Part shown: positions 1 to 11,336 of the stretch, piece by piece
Layout: each line of letters begins with the position of its first letter
How positions within the stretch are numbered: position 1 is the stretch's first letter
Source: CAYQUC01 sp964514215
Lineage (GTDB): Bacteria; Pseudomonadota; Gammaproteobacteria; UBA6429; Thiohalophilaceae
Assembly (NCBI GenBank): GCA_964514215.1
Contig: CAZEPW010000006.1
Span: forward strand, 33,290-97,289
Direction of reading: 5' to 3'
Length of the DNA: 64,000 bases
Made by a program: the position numbers and the translations under genes
Notes under the pieces: model-generated
What the model saw: the letters and a program-made list of their open reading frames with translations, nothing else
Databases searched by the model: none
Told to the model about the DNA's origin: nothing

Positions 1-199
1 TCTCAGCATAATTAATTGCTTCAAGATCTTTATCTACTGCTAATAATTTACCTTGAGGACTCAAGCCCGCTAAAATCGCAGTAGCATGACCACCTCGACC
101 AAAAGTACCATCAATATAATATCCATCTTGTTGAATATTTAATGCGCGCATACTTTCTTCCAATAAAACTGAGTAGTGTTGATTAATTTCTTGTTTCAT
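1..199 (-). CDS. rsmH: 16S rRNA m4C1402 methyltransferase RsmH (partial)
   Basis: This is the N-terminal 66 codons of RsmH (MraW), which uses S-adenosylmethionine to N4-methylate C1402 of 16S rRNA; the rest runs off the window. The reading starts [16 protein letters not shown] and continues into the SAM-binding segment [14 protein letters not shown], followed by LLAVDKD, the acidic residue expected to hold the SAM ribose. The ATG at 197-199 lies 3 nt after the mraZ stop codon, so the two are co-transcribed as the head of the division/cell-wall cluster. The identity rests on both the motif and the mraZ neighbour. Confidence 0.95.
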   Translation of the reverse strand, partial: MKQEINQHYSVLLEESMRALNIQQDGYYIDGTFGRGGHATAILAGLSPQGKLLAVDKDLEAINYAE

Positions 200-202
200 T
201 AC

Positions 203-658
203 TTATAGCGATAACGTTTCCAATTCATCAGGTAAATCCAAATCATCATCATCGGATTCTTGTAACCATTCATCACGTTTAGAATTCCACGTATCTTCAT
301 CCCAAATTTCAAATTTGTTACCTTGACCAATTAGAACGATTCGTTTTTCTAAATCAGCAAATTCACGTAATGGTGACGGTAGTAACAATCGGCCATTATT
401 ATCGAGATCACAATCCGTCGCATGACCTATGAGCAGTCGTTGCATGCGTCGAGCTTGTTTATTAAGGCTAGGTAAACGGACTAATTTTCGTTCAATTTCT
501 TCCCATTCGGGTAATGGGTAGAGCAGTAGGCAGTGATCGCGATCAACGGTCACGATCAACTTGCCATCAGATTGCTCTGATAGTTTATCGCGATACCGGC
601 TAGGCATAGCCATACGGCCTTTTGCATCTAAATTAAGTGTGTTAACACCACGAAACAC
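203..658 (-). CDS. mraZ: Transcriptional regulator MraZ
   Basis: MraZ is a DNA-binding repressor of its own division and cell wall operon. The 151-residue product is the usual length and has the two SpoVT/AbrB-like repeats: the first carries DAKGRMAMP (residues 11-19), the second CDLDNNGRLLLP (83-94). The start is GTG at 656-658, chosen because MFRGVNTLNLDAKGR is the standard N-terminus. It is the first gene of the operon with rsmH 3 nt downstream. A promoter and three TGGG-type boxes lie upstream (separate entries), which fits autoregulation as known for E. coli MraZ. Confidence 0.97.
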   Translation of the reverse strand: MFRGVNTLNLDAKGRMAMPSRYRDKLSEQSDGKLIVTVDRDHCLLLYPLPEWEEIERKLVRLPSLNKQARRMQRLLIGHATDCDLDNNGRLLLPSPLREFADLEKRIVLIGQGNKFEIWDEDTWNSKRDEWLQESDDDDLDLPDELETLSL

Positions 659-700
659 TTGAAGTACCCCAAACTATAGGTGCTCAGAATCAATAATTGA

Positions 701-724
701 TCCATTAAGCCCCACATTTTCCCA
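701..724 (-). promoter_or_regulatory. MraZ operator: three TGGG-type boxes at 10-bp spacing
   Basis: On the minus strand, TGGG (721-724), TGGG (711-714) and TGGA (701-704) are spaced exactly 10 bp apart, i.e. 4-bp boxes with 6-bp gaps. MraZ is known to bind direct repeats of TGGGN with 5-nt spacers, the same period. The boxes lie just downstream of the predicted -10 element, covering the start of the transcript, where bound MraZ would block transcription. The third box differs by one base. Assignment is from pattern and position. Confidence 0.8.
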
Positions 725-733
725 CATATGAAC

Positions 734-763
734 ACTATAGGTACTATAACTGACTAGTGTCAA
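734..763 (-). promoter_or_regulatory. Sigma-70 promoter of the mraZ operon
   Basis: Minus-strand TTGACA (758-763) and TATAGT (734-739) are separated by 18 bp. Transcription would begin near 726-728, immediately before the MraZ boxes and about 70 nt upstream of the mraZ GTG. The -35 is a perfect consensus match. Confidence 0.7.
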
Positions 764-980
764 GCAAATCCACCCACTAATATGTAAAATAAGCCTTACA
801 TCACAATAACTTAGCGGCGATTTTTTAAAGACTTAAAAAAAGTATAATTTTTAAAATTTGAGTTAAAACAAGAGGATAAAAGCGAAAGCTAAAGTGATTT
901 TTTAGGTGTCATGTATAAAAAACATACAATTTAACACAAAAAAAGATTATGACAATTATAATTTAATTATTATGTAAAAA

Positions 981-1329
981 TTGAGTCGGCCGGTAAGCCG
1001 GGTTCTGTCGTGGATAGTCATTCATCTAGGGCTTGTGTCACCACAAACCTCAAGCGACCTACCCGGGAACCGCGCGGGTCACGCGTAATCAATAAAGAAA
1101 TGTTCCCCTATTTGGTCTTGCTCCGAGTGGGGTTTGCCCTGCCATTGATGTTGCCACCAATGCGGTGCGCTCTTACCGCACCATTTCACCCTTACCAGTA
1201 AACTGGCGGTATATTTTCTGTGGCACTTTCCGTAGATTCGCATCTCCCAGGCGTTACCTGGCACTTTACCCTATGGAGCCCGGACTTTCCTCCAGATTTT
1301 AACACCTGGCGACTATCTAGCCGACTCAA
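981..1329 (-). ncRNA. rnpB: RNase P RNA, bacterial class A
   Basis: This is the catalytic RNA of ribonuclease P, which removes 5' leaders from pre-tRNAs. Read on the minus strand, the conserved blocks are present: GAGGAAAGTCCGGGCTCC near the 5' end (about 1275-1293), the GCGAATCTACGG-type segment mid-molecule, and ACAGAACCCGGCTTA near the 3' end (about 995-1012). The ends GCCGACTCAA (1320-1329) and TTGAGTCGGC (981-990) are exact complements and form the 10-bp terminal P1 helix, which sets the boundaries. The length of about 349 nt suits class A. Its position between rsmI and mraZ matches Pseudomonas. Short open frames across it are not genes. Confidence 0.97.
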
Positions 1330-1335
1330 CTGACT

Positions 1336-1364
1336 ATGTTAAATCAAAAGTTGTTTCTCGCCAA
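1336..1364 (-). promoter_or_regulatory. Probable sigma-70 promoter of rnpB
   Basis: Minus-strand TTGGCG (1359-1364) and TAACAT (1336-1341) are separated by 17 bp. The -10 ends 6-7 nt before the first base of the P1 helix, so initiation would give an RNA needing little 5' processing. Confidence 0.6.
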
Positions 1365-1426
1365 TATAATTTCTTAATGAAACTCACTATTGCGTAACAA
1401 AATGATGCTAACCTTAGCGACATTAC

Positions 1427-2281
1427 TCATTCTAACGTATCTTTTAAATGTAAAGCTTGGGTATATAAGGCATTTTTAGGAGCCCCTGTTATTTTAGCGG
1501 TTAAACTAGCTGCTTTTTTAACACTAAGTTCAGACAGCAATAGGCTTAAAACATCAATATCAACAGCGCTAATTTCTTGAGTATTTTTAACCTTGTGCCC
1601 ACTCACTAATAAAACAATCTCTCCTTTTTGCTGGTTTTCATCCGCTTTTACCCAATCACATAATCGCTGTATTTCATCGGTGTGAATGGTCTCAAAAGTC
1701 TTGGTTAATTCTCGCGCTAAACATACTTGACGTGTCGGAGCAAAAACTTGCAGCATATTTTCTAAACATGCCACAATTCGATGCGGTGATTCATAGAATA
1801 TCGTGGTTGCCTCTAGCTCTATAACACTTTCCAATACCGCAATACGCGCTAATGATTTTGCAGGAAGAAAGCCGTAAAAGTTAAATTTAGCCGATGCCAA
1901 ACCCGATACACATAATGCCGAAATAACGGCAGATGGACCCGGAATCGGTATCACTTTTATACCAGCAGCAATTGCTTGTTGTACTAAAATATAACCCGGA
2001 TCGCTGATCAAAGGTGTGCCGGCATCTGAGATTAATGCCACTGAATTACCTTGATTGATGAATTCGAGCAGCTCTTTGTGTGCCTTTTGCTCATTATGTT
2101 CATGAAATGCGATACATTTAGTTTTGATTCCATAGTGCGATAATAGCTTTCGACTATGGCGTGTGTCTTCAGCAGCAATCAGCTTAACAGTTGATAATAT
2201 TTCGACAGCGCGATAAGTAATATCTGCTAAATTACCAATTGGCGTTGCCACGATATATAAATATTTATTCTCATTTGACAT
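1427..2281 (-). CDS. rsmI: 16S rRNA ribose-2'-O-methyltransferase RsmI
   Basis: RsmI methylates the 2'-OH of C1402 in 16S rRNA, the same nucleotide that RsmH N4-methylates, and belongs to the tetrapyrrole methylase fold. The 284-residue product has the family features: VATPIGNLAD at 11-20, AAEDTRHSRKLL at 36-47, LISDAGTPLISDPG in the SAM pocket, and PGPSAVISAL further on. Length is typical. It is divergent from lpoA, with about 90 bases between, as in Pseudomonas and E. coli. Confidence 0.97.
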   Translation of the reverse strand: MSNENKYLYIVATPIGNLADITYRAVEILSTVKLIAAEDTRHSRKLLSHYGIKTKCIAFHEHNEQKAHKELLEFINQGNSVALISDAGTPLISDPGYILVQQAIAAGIKVIPIPGPSAVISALCVSGLASAKFNFYGFLPAKSLARIAVLESVIELEATTIFYESPHRIVACLENMLQVFAPTRQVCLARELTKTFETIHTDEIQRLCDWVKADENQQKGEIVLLVSGHKVKNTQEISAVDIDVLSLLLSELSVKKAASLTAKITGAPKNALYTQALHLKDTLE

Positions 2282-2369
2282 CGTATTACACCATAAGATT
2301 ATATAAATAATGTTAGCTTATTCGATATTTGTCTCACCCAACTCTGATTAAACACGTTATCATTATCCT

Positions 2370-4261
2370 ATGAATATATATAACGACATAAAGAAGAAAC
2401 TCAATAAAAGCATTTTACTCCCATTTATTGCAATAGCAATTATTTTGCCTTCATGCTCAAGTAGCCCAACCACTCAAGGCAATGGTGATATAAACGACAC
2501 AATCAGTGCAGCAGAACAATATTTAACGGATAAACAATATGTAGAAGCTGCAAAGCTATTTACAACAATTGCTCAAAAAGTTACATCACCTCAATATGAA
2601 GAATTCATGCTACGCGCAAGTTCCTCGTTAGCAAAAGCCGGGCAAACAGCTCAAGCAAACCAAATATTAGATTCACTTGAAATTAGTGAGCAATATCCAA
2701 AGTTATTGTTTTACAAGCAATTAACAAAAGCCCAAATTGCAATGCGTGAACGGCAGGTTAATTTAGTGTTATCACTACTGGATACACCATTAGATGATGT
2801 CGAAAATCACTATATTTCTGACTTTTACTTATTGCGAGCTCGGGCCCATTCGATGAATAGCAATCGACTAGCAACTGCAACGGAATTAGTTAAAAGAGAA
2901 CCCTACCTCGATGACAAAAAAGACATAAAAGCAAATCAGCAAGCAATTTGGCAATCACTATCGGTATTGTCAGAAAGAGCATTACAGCAATTACGAATTT
3001 CACCTCCACCGGATATCCTCAGTGGTTGGATGCAGTTAGTTGAAATAGCAAAAAAATACCAGTTGCGTCCCAGTTTGTTAAAAGAAAAAATTCAACAATG
3101 GCGAAGTAGTTATCAAAACCACCCTCTAACACCAGACTTAATCGCCGGGTTAATCGCTCGCAAAGCAGAAGATGTCGCCTATCCAAAACATATTGCGTTG
3201 TTATTACCTCTAAATGGTAAATTTTCCAAAGCCGCAGAAGCTATACGAGATGGTTTTATGGCGGCTTATTATCAAAACACATCGGTTACCAATTTAAGTA
3301 TTCGCATTTATGATTCGAGTGTTCAAACTGAAAACATTCTTGAATTATATGAAACAGCTCAAAAAAATGGCGCTGAATTTATTGTTGGTCCACTCAGCAA
3401 GAAATTTGTAAAATTATTTGCTCAACAAGACACATTGCCCGTACCAACCTTGGCGTTGAATTACATAGCGAAATCAGAAACTACACCAAAAAATTTATAT
3501 CAATTTGGTTTATCCCCGGAAGAAGAAGCAATTCAAATAGCCGAACGCACTTGGCTTGATGGTTATCTGTCTGCTGCCGCTCTGGTTCCAGCCGGCCCTT
3601 GGGGAGAACGAGTATTCCTTGCCTTTAAAGAACGCTGGGAACAATTGGGTGGACGAATAACGGAATATCAAACTTATAATGCCGCTTTAAATGATTACAC
3701 TATACCGATTCGATTATTACTCAACATTGATGAAAGCCGTGAACGCTATCGAGCGATTAGACGGTTGGTAAAACAAAATATTAAATACACGCCTCGACGC
3801 AGACAAGATGTTGATTTTATTTTTCTAGGAGCCTATCCAAGACAAGCTCGACAAATTCGGCCTCAATTAAAATTTTTTCATGCCGCAAAAGTTCCTATTT
3901 ACGCAACATCGCATATATTCACCGGAAACTTAAACCCCGAAATGGATCGTGACATGGATGGTATTATTTTTGGTGACATGCCTTGGGTTTTATCTGAAAA
4001 TAGCTCCAATAACAGTATTCGTGCAGACATTGATGACTATATAACGAATTCAGGAAAACAATTACAACGATTATATGCTCTTGGAATTGATGCCTTCAAT
4101 ATCATTGCGGCAATTAATCCATTAAAAACGTATTCGTATGAACGTTATGATGGCGAAACAGGAAGCCTTAGTATTGACGAATATAATCGTGTCAACCGAC
4201 AACTCACATGGGTTCGGTTTAGAAGTGGGCAACCAACTTTATTGGATCAAGAGCTTAAATA

Positions 4262-4262
<1 letters not shown>
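2370..4262 (+). CDS. lpoA: Outer-membrane lipoprotein LpoA, activator of PBP1a
   Basis: LpoA is an outer-membrane lipoprotein that reaches through the periplasm and stimulates the peptidoglycan synthase PBP1a. The 630-residue product has a signal peptide ending in lipobox LPSC with Cys29 as the lipidated residue, an N-terminal TPR-like helical part (about 35-270) and a C-terminal periplasmic-binding-protein-like domain beginning at about HIALLLPLNGKFS. Both domains and their order match the family. Its stop codon overlaps the yraN ATG by one base, so the two genes are translationally coupled. Confidence 0.95.
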
Positions 4263-6650
<2,388 letters not shown>

Positions 6651-6660
6651 ACACACTAAT

Positions 6661-7047
6661 TTATTTCACGATTTTTAAACTCGGTTTTGCTAGGATTTTC
6701 TTTGATGAGTCATTATCAGGTTCTTCAGGCCCGCTATCGGTGTCTTCTTTAAAGACCATACCTTGTCCATTTTCTTTTGAATAAATAGCCATACAAGCAG
6801 AAATGGGAATATAAATATTCGTAGGATGACCACCAAAACGGGCATTAAATGATACTGCGGCATTATCCATGTGTAATTGCTCAACTGCTGAAATAGAAAC
6901 ATTTAATACGATTTTACCATTTTGGACGTAATTAACAGGCACTTGAACATCTTTGTGTTCTGCATTAACTAATAAATAAGGTGTTTGATCATTGTCTATT
7001 AGCCATTCATGGATGGCTCGTACCAAATAAGGTCTACTTGAATTCAC
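6661..7047 (-). CDS. sspB: ClpXP adaptor SspB
   Basis: SspB is a stringent-starvation protein that delivers ssrA-tagged and other substrates to ClpXP. The 128-residue product begins MNSSRPYLVRAIHEWLIDND, the usual substrate-binding fold start, and has the DNAAVSFNARFGG segment of the peptide groove. An acidic flexible linker leads to the C-terminal KPSLKIVK, matching the ClpX-binding (XB) tail of E. coli SspB. It lies 14 nt after sspA and is convergent with the upstream dehydrogenase. Confidence 0.95.
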   Translation of the reverse strand: MNSSRPYLVRAIHEWLIDNDQTPYLLVNAEHKDVQVPVNYVQNGKIVLNVSISAVEQLHMDNAAVSFNARFGGHPTNIYIPISACMAIYSKENGQGMVFKEDTDSGPEEPDNDSSKKILAKPSLKIVK

Positions 7048-7061
7048 TTACTAACCTAAAT

Positions 7062-7667
7062 TTACGAACGTAATGTTCTTTCTATTTCGCTTAAACTGGT
7101 TTGAAAAGTTTCTCTTTCAAACATTCTTTCAGAATAATCCAATATGGCTTTCGCTTGAGCTGGTAATATTATTCCTAATGATGGCAATCGCCATAATAAT
7201 GGCAATAAAGCACAATCAATCAACGTAAACTCATCACTCATAAAAAAAGCTTTTTGTTCAAAAATTGGTGCTATCACAGTTAAACTATCACGAATTTTTT
7301 TTTGATTCTCAGGACTACTGTCTTTTATCAGGCCATACCAATCACGAAAAATTCGATAGCGCATTAATCTATTTTGACTACGCAACACTGGATCAACTGG
7401 CATTAGTGGCGGGTGAGGAAAGCGTTCATCAAGATATTCCATTACAATTTGATGTTCATATAAGACTAAATCACGATCAACTAATGTTGGAACTTCGTTA
7501 TAAGGATTTAAATCTTTTAAATCCTCTGGAGTTTCACCATCTGATACTTCAATTGAATTATAGCTTATACCTTTTTCAGCTAATACAATTCTAACCATAT
7601 GACTATATGGGCAGTTTGGATTATTGTATAAGGTTATAACAGAACGTCTATTGGCAACTTGGGCCAT
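7062..7667 (-). CDS. sspA: Stringent starvation protein A (RNA polymerase-associated, GST fold)
   Basis: SspA binds RNA polymerase and affects transcription under stress. The 201-residue product has an N-terminal thioredoxin-like domain (YNNPNCPYSHMVRIVLAEKGI, about 15-35; NPYNEVPTLVDRDLVLYEHQIVMEYL) and a helical GST C-domain with FTLIDCALLPLLWRL. It belongs to the SspA rather than the enzymatic GST group by its pairing with sspB. A 9-base A run in the coding strand near 7295-7303 is a possible slippage site but the frame is intact. Confidence 0.95.
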   Translation of the reverse strand: MAQVANRRSVITLYNNPNCPYSHMVRIVLAEKGISYNSIEVSDGETPEDLKDLNPYNEVPTLVDRDLVLYEHQIVMEYLDERFPHPPLMPVDPVLRSQNRLMRYRIFRDWYGLIKDSSPENQKKIRDSLTVIAPIFEQKAFFMSDEFTLIDCALLPLLWRLPSLGIILPAQAKAILDYSERMFERETFQTSLSEIERTLRS

Positions 7668-7698
7668 AATAACACCTTTTAATTCAATCTATGGAAAC

Positions 7699-7738
7699 AA
7701 AAAAACGATCTAGAGCATCAAAACCTCTAGATCGTTTT
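7699..7738 (-). terminator. Rho-independent terminator after petABC
   Basis: A perfect 14-bp inverted repeat (arms 7702-7715 and 7725-7738, 9-nt loop) is followed on the minus strand by a run of 7 T (7699-7705, overlapping the stem base). It sits between the petC stop and the sspA start, so it ends the cytochrome bc1 transcript and isolates sspAB. Confidence 0.9.
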
Positions 7739-7766
7739 AAAACTGTTTCGAAATACGTTATTTTAA

Positions 7767-8504
7767 TTAATGAACGTCTTTCCAAAACTCTTTTTTCATC
7801 GCATAGGAAACTAGGAATAAAATAAATAAATAAATTAAAACCCAAACTCCTAATGCCTTACGCTCTGTTTTAGCAGGCTCGCCAATGTAATCAAGAAAAG
7901 CGACTAAATCTTTTACATCATTGTCATACTCAACTTTAGTACGCAAACCCTTCGTTAACTCTTTATATCCAACAATCTCTTTAACTTTATAGCCCTCGTG
8001 ATCTACTTTTTCTTCAAAAATAGCTTCTTTGGTACCTTCAAGTTCCCATAAAACATGTGGCATGCCAACATCTTTAAATACAGCATTATTCACACCAAAG
8101 GGACGAGACTCATCAATATAAAAGGTTCTAAAATAAGTATATAACCATTCAGGGCTTCTTGAACGAGCAATAACCGATAAATCAGGTGGTGTTGTTCCAA
8201 ACCAATTTTTAGCATCTTCCTTGTTCATTGCGACATCCATTGTGCTACCAATTTTATCACTGGCAAACATTAGATTTTTTTCAACAAGTTCAGTACTCAT
8301 ATTCAAATCTACAGCCATACGGTTATATCGCATATAACTTGCAGAGTGACAACTTAAACAATAATTAACAAAAATCTTTGCTCCAGCCTGGAGTGACTCT
8401 TTATTGCTTAAATCAATATCAACCTTATCTAAATGAACACCACTGCTGGCATTAGCAAATAATGGCAAAAACGCGAATATAGAAATTATTAATAATTTTT
8501 TCAT
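7767..8504 (-). CDS. petC: Ubiquinol-cytochrome c reductase, cytochrome c1 subunit
   Basis: Cytochrome c1 accepts electrons from the Rieske centre and passes them to soluble cytochrome c. The 245-residue product has a signal peptide (cleavage near ANA-SSG), the heme c motif CLSCH at 49-53, a segment around MPHVLWEL that is typical of c1, and a C-terminal membrane anchor (about GVWVLIYLFILFLVSYAM). It is the last gene of petABC and its start touches the cytochrome b stop (they share base 8504). Confidence 0.95.
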   Translation of the reverse strand: MKKLLIISIFAFLPLFANASSGVHLDKVDIDLSNKESLQAGAKIFVNYCLSCHSASYMRYNRMAVDLNMSTELVEKNLMFASDKIGSTMDVAMNKEDAKNWFGTTPPDLSVIARSRSPEWLYTYFRTFYIDESRPFGVNNAVFKDVGMPHVLWELEGTKEAIFEEKVDHEGYKVKEIVGYKELTKGLRTKVEYDNDVKDLVAFLDYIGEPAKTERKALGVWVLIYLFILFLVSYAMKKEFWKDVH

Positions 8505-9724
8505 TATGAGGTCACCCTATCTGGTACTGGCTTAGTCTTATCAATTGTTGTATACCAAGGCATTAAGATAAAGAATGCAAAATAGATAACACTAAATCCC
8601 CTTGCAAAATTAGTATACAAAGTTGTAGCCGGTTGTGTACCCAACCAACCTAATGCAATGAAACTAATAATAAACAAAGTTAAAGCAGCCTTATAGATTG
8701 CACCACGATAGCGAATCGATTTAACAGGACTACGATCTAACCACGGCAATAAGAATAACACGACAATCGCACCACCCATTCCAACAACACCTAAGAACTT
8801 ATCAGGAACGGCTCTCAAAATTGCATAGAACGGTGTGAAATACCATAAAGGAACAATATGTTCTGGTGTTTTTAACGGATCAGCAGGTATAAAGTTATCT
8901 TTCTCTAAAAACCAACCAAACATTTCAGGTGCAAAAAAGACCACTAACGAGAAGAACATTAAGAACACCACAACACCAACAATATCTTTTACAGAATAAT
9001 ACGGGTGGAATGGAATGCCATCCAACGGAATGCCATTTGCGTCTTTATTTTTCTTAATTTCAACGCCATCAGGGTTATTTGAACCCACTTCATGCAATGC
9101 AATAATATGAGCAACAACTAAACCAAGTAATACTAATGGTAAAGCAATAACGTGAAATGCAAAGAATCGGTTTAATGTTGCATCAGAAATAACAAAATCA
9201 CCACGAATCCATAATGCTAAAGGCTCACCAACCCATGGAATAGCACCAAACAGAGAAATAATAACCTGAGCACCCCAATAAGACATTTGACCCCACGGTA
9301 ATAAATATCCCATAAAGGCTTCAGCCATTAATGCGACATAAATAAACATACCAAAGATCCAAATCAATTCACGTGGTTTTTTGTATGAGCCGTAAATTAA
9401 TCCACGGAACATGTGTAAATACACCACAATAAAGAACGCAGAGGCACCAGTAGAGTGCATATAACGAATTAACCAACCCCAATTCACATCACGCATGATG
9501 TATTCAACCGATGCAAAAGCGAGCTGCGCATCAGGCTTGTAGTTCATGGTTAAAAAGATACCAGTAACAATTTGAAGTACTAACACTAACAGTGCTAATG
9601 AACCAAAGAAATACCAAAAGTTGAAATTCTTAGGAGCATAATATTGCCCCATGTGCTCGTTCCACATTTTTGTCAGTGGAAAACGATCATCCACCCAGCC
9701 AACGAAAGCAGTTAACTTATCCAT
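8504..9724 (-). CDS. petB: Ubiquinol-cytochrome c reductase, cytochrome b subunit
   Basis: This is the quinone-binding, di-heme membrane core of the bc1 complex, 406 residues, with about eight hydrophobic helices. Heme-ligand histidines are in [22 protein letters not shown] and [21 protein letters not shown] (each pair spaced 13-14 residues). The Qo-site motif, PEWY in mitochondria, reads [18 protein letters not shown] here. It shares one base with each neighbour's start or stop, indicating tight coupling of the three subunits. Confidence 0.96.
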   Translation of the reverse strand: MDKLTAFVGWVDDRFPLTKMWNEHMGQYYAPKNFNFWYFFGSLALLVLVLQIVTGIFLTMNYKPDAQLAFASVEYIMRDVNWGWLIRYMHSTGASAFFIVVYLHMFRGLIYGSYKKPRELIWIFGMFIYVALMAEAFMGYLLPWGQMSYWGAQVIISLFGAIPWVGEPLALWIRGDFVISDATLNRFFAFHVIALPLVLLGLVVAHIIALHEVGSNNPDGVEIKKNKDANGIPLDGIPFHPYYSVKDIVGVVVFLMFFSLVVFFAPEMFGWFLEKDNFIPADPLKTPEHIVPLWYFTPFYAILRAVPDKFLGVVGMGGAIVVLFLLPWLDRSPVKSIRYRGAIYKAALTLFIISFIALGWLGTQPATTLYTNFARGFSVIYFAFFILMPWYTTIDKTKPVPDRVTS

Positions 9725-10362
9725 TATGCGACTCCTTCATCAACACCAATCAAAATAACTGATTCAGACAGATATTTATGAGGTGGTACTACTAAATTAG
9801 TTGGTGCTGGAACACCATTATAAACACGTCCGGCTAAATCGAACTTAGAACCATGACATGGGCAAAAGAAACCTCCATGCCAATCGGTTCCTAATTTATT
9901 AGCTGCACCTAATGGTAAATACGTTGGCGAACACCCCAAATGTGTACAAATTCCTACCAGTACGACATATTCTGATTTTTGTGCACGGTATTTATCCGCA
10001 GCATAACTTGGCTGTTGCTCAGTCACTTCAGACAGAGGATCTTTTAAAGAATCATGTGTAATTAATTGATCCAAATCCTTTAAATTTTGTTCTGTTCGAC
10101 GTACCACCCAAACTGGCTTACCCCGCCATTCAATAACGACACGGCCTCCTGGTTGTAATTTGCTTATGTCAGCTTCTACTGGTGCGCCAGCTGCTTGTGC
10201 CCGAGCGCTAGGCATCCAAGATGAAACAAAAGGAACTGCAACTACTCCAGCTCCTACAGCACCAACAACAGTCGTTGCTGCTGTCAAAAATCGACGTTTA
10301 CTTTTATCAATGTTATCTGTACTCACCGATAGTCTCCCGATGTCAGATTTGGTAAATGTCAC
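9724..10362 (-). CDS. petA: Ubiquinol-cytochrome c reductase, Rieske iron-sulfur subunit
   Basis: The 212-residue Rieske protein transfers an electron from ubiquinol to cytochrome c1. The N-terminus has a twin-arginine type segment, [14 protein letters not shown] (Arg23-Arg24), followed by the hydrophobic anchor. The 2Fe-2S ligands are in CTHLGC and CPCHGSKF, both intact, with the disulfide cysteines. It is first in the petABC operon. Unlike Pseudomonas, no rpsI/rplM genes precede it; the next gene upstream is the Nif3-like protein after a gap of about 150 bases. Confidence 0.96.
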   Translation of the reverse strand: MTFTKSDIGRLSVSTDNIDKSKRRFLTAATTVVGAVGAGVVAVPFVSSWMPSARAQAAGAPVEADISKLQPGGRVVIEWRGKPVWVVRRTEQNLKDLDQLITHDSLKDPLSEVTEQQPSYAADKYRAQKSEYVVLVGICTHLGCSPTYLPLGAANKLGTDWHGGFFCPCHGSKFDLAGRVYNGVPAPTNLVVPPHKYLSESVILIGVDEGVA

Positions 10363-10509
10363 TTAATTACCGAGTGTAAAAAAGCACGCACCTACCTATA
10401 TTAGAAAATTGGAATATTATAAATAATACCCCTCAAATTTGCGCGTATTGTGTCGCATGAACCCTTTACCGTCAAGTGATAGTTTATTTTCTTTATATAA
10501 TTCAAGTAA

Positions 10510-11268
10510 TTAGACTGGATTATCAATATCGATAAAATAATGTTGCAGCGCAAAATGATCACTTAGGTGCATTCCTAAGCACTTAGTACCGTAACGTTCA
10601 GTAGCATGGTGGCCTGCCGCAAAAAGATGGATATTGCTTTCGTTGGCAATATGAACTGTCTGTTCAGAAATTTCACCCGTTATAAATGCGTCAACACCTA
10701 ATTCCAAGGCTAACGAAATATAACTTTGAGCTGCACCAGTACACCATGCTATTGATTGGATATTGTTATTATGAACATTGATATGCAATGGCGGCCTAGC
10801 GAGTTTTTGGCTAATGATATTAGCGAACTCGCTCGCCAGTATTGGTTTATTCAACTTACCATAAAATAATAATCCGGGTTCATTATTTTGACTCCGCTTA
10901 CCTTCAATAGAAATACCAAGTTGCTCAGCTAACTGCGCGTTATTGCCATAAAGCGGATGCGCATCGAGCGGTAAATGATAAGCCAGTAAACTCATATCAG
11001 ATGCAATTAAGCGTTTAATACGCTGATATTTCATTCCGGTGATGGCTGCTTGCTCCCCCCCCCAAAAGAAACCATGATGCACTAATAACACGTTTGCGTT
11101 TAACTCCATGGCTTTTTCAATTAATGCCACATTAGCCGTCACTCCGGATACGATTACCTCAACTTCGCGCTTACCTTGTACCTGTAAGCCATTTGGGCAA
11201 TAATCTTTAAATTTTGAAACTTCTAATAAATCGCTACTATATCGAACTAAATCTTCTAAAAGTACCAT
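10510..11268 (-). CDS. Nif3-like dinuclear metal centre protein (YbgI family)
   Basis: The 252-residue product belongs to the Nif3/YbgI family, ring-shaped proteins with a two-metal site whose reaction is uncertain (GTP cyclohydrolase I type 2 has been proposed for relatives). Metal-binding segments visible are LLVHHGFFWG, and near the C-terminus FAAGHHATERYG. SDMSLLAYHLPLDAHPLYGNN is also typical. It is divergent from the AlgW/DegS gene, as in Pseudomonas. A run of nine G on the coding strand (11055-11063) encodes Trp-Gly-Gly right after the metal motif, unusual in this AT-rich DNA. Confidence 0.9.
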   Translation of the reverse strand: MVLLEDLVRYSSDLLEVSKFKDYCPNGLQVQGKREVEVIVSGVTANVALIEKAMELNANVLLVHHGFFWGGEQAAITGMKYQRIKRLIASDMSLLAYHLPLDAHPLYGNNAQLAEQLGISIEGKRSQNNEPGLLFYGKLNKPILASEFANIISQKLARPPLHINVHNNNIQSIAWCTGAAQSYISLALELGVDAFITGEISEQTVHIANESNIHLFAAGHHATERYGTKCLGMHLSDHFALQHYFIDIDNPV

Positions 11269-11336
11269 GCGGTTAATCTTCCCATACGCTAAAATAACTG
11301 TATTTTAGATAATAACGAATAAAAAACAAAATAATT

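Larger units (their letters stand above)
659..980. other. Intergenic region between mraZ and rnpB
   Basis: This gap of about 320 bases contains the mraZ promoter and operator at 701-763. The remainder (764-980) is very AT-rich, with no open frame or hairpin that I can support; the rnpB transcript ends here, near a T-rich run on the minus strand around 942-948, but no convincing terminator stem was found. Confidence 0.7.

Noticed and set aside
1010..1264. Short open frames on both strands around 1.0-1.26 kb
   Set aside because: They lie within the RNase P RNA gene, whose conserved blocks and terminal helix are clear.
981..1329. tmRNA or 6S RNA considered for the structured RNA at 1 kb
   Set aside because: The conserved GAGGAAAGTCCGGGCTCC and ACAGAACCCGGCTTA blocks are diagnostic of RNase P RNA.
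7295..7303. Nine-A coding tract in sspA as a phase-variation site
   Set aside because: Runs of A/T of this length are expected in AT-rich DNA and also occur in ybeY; the frame is intact and there is no evidence of variation.
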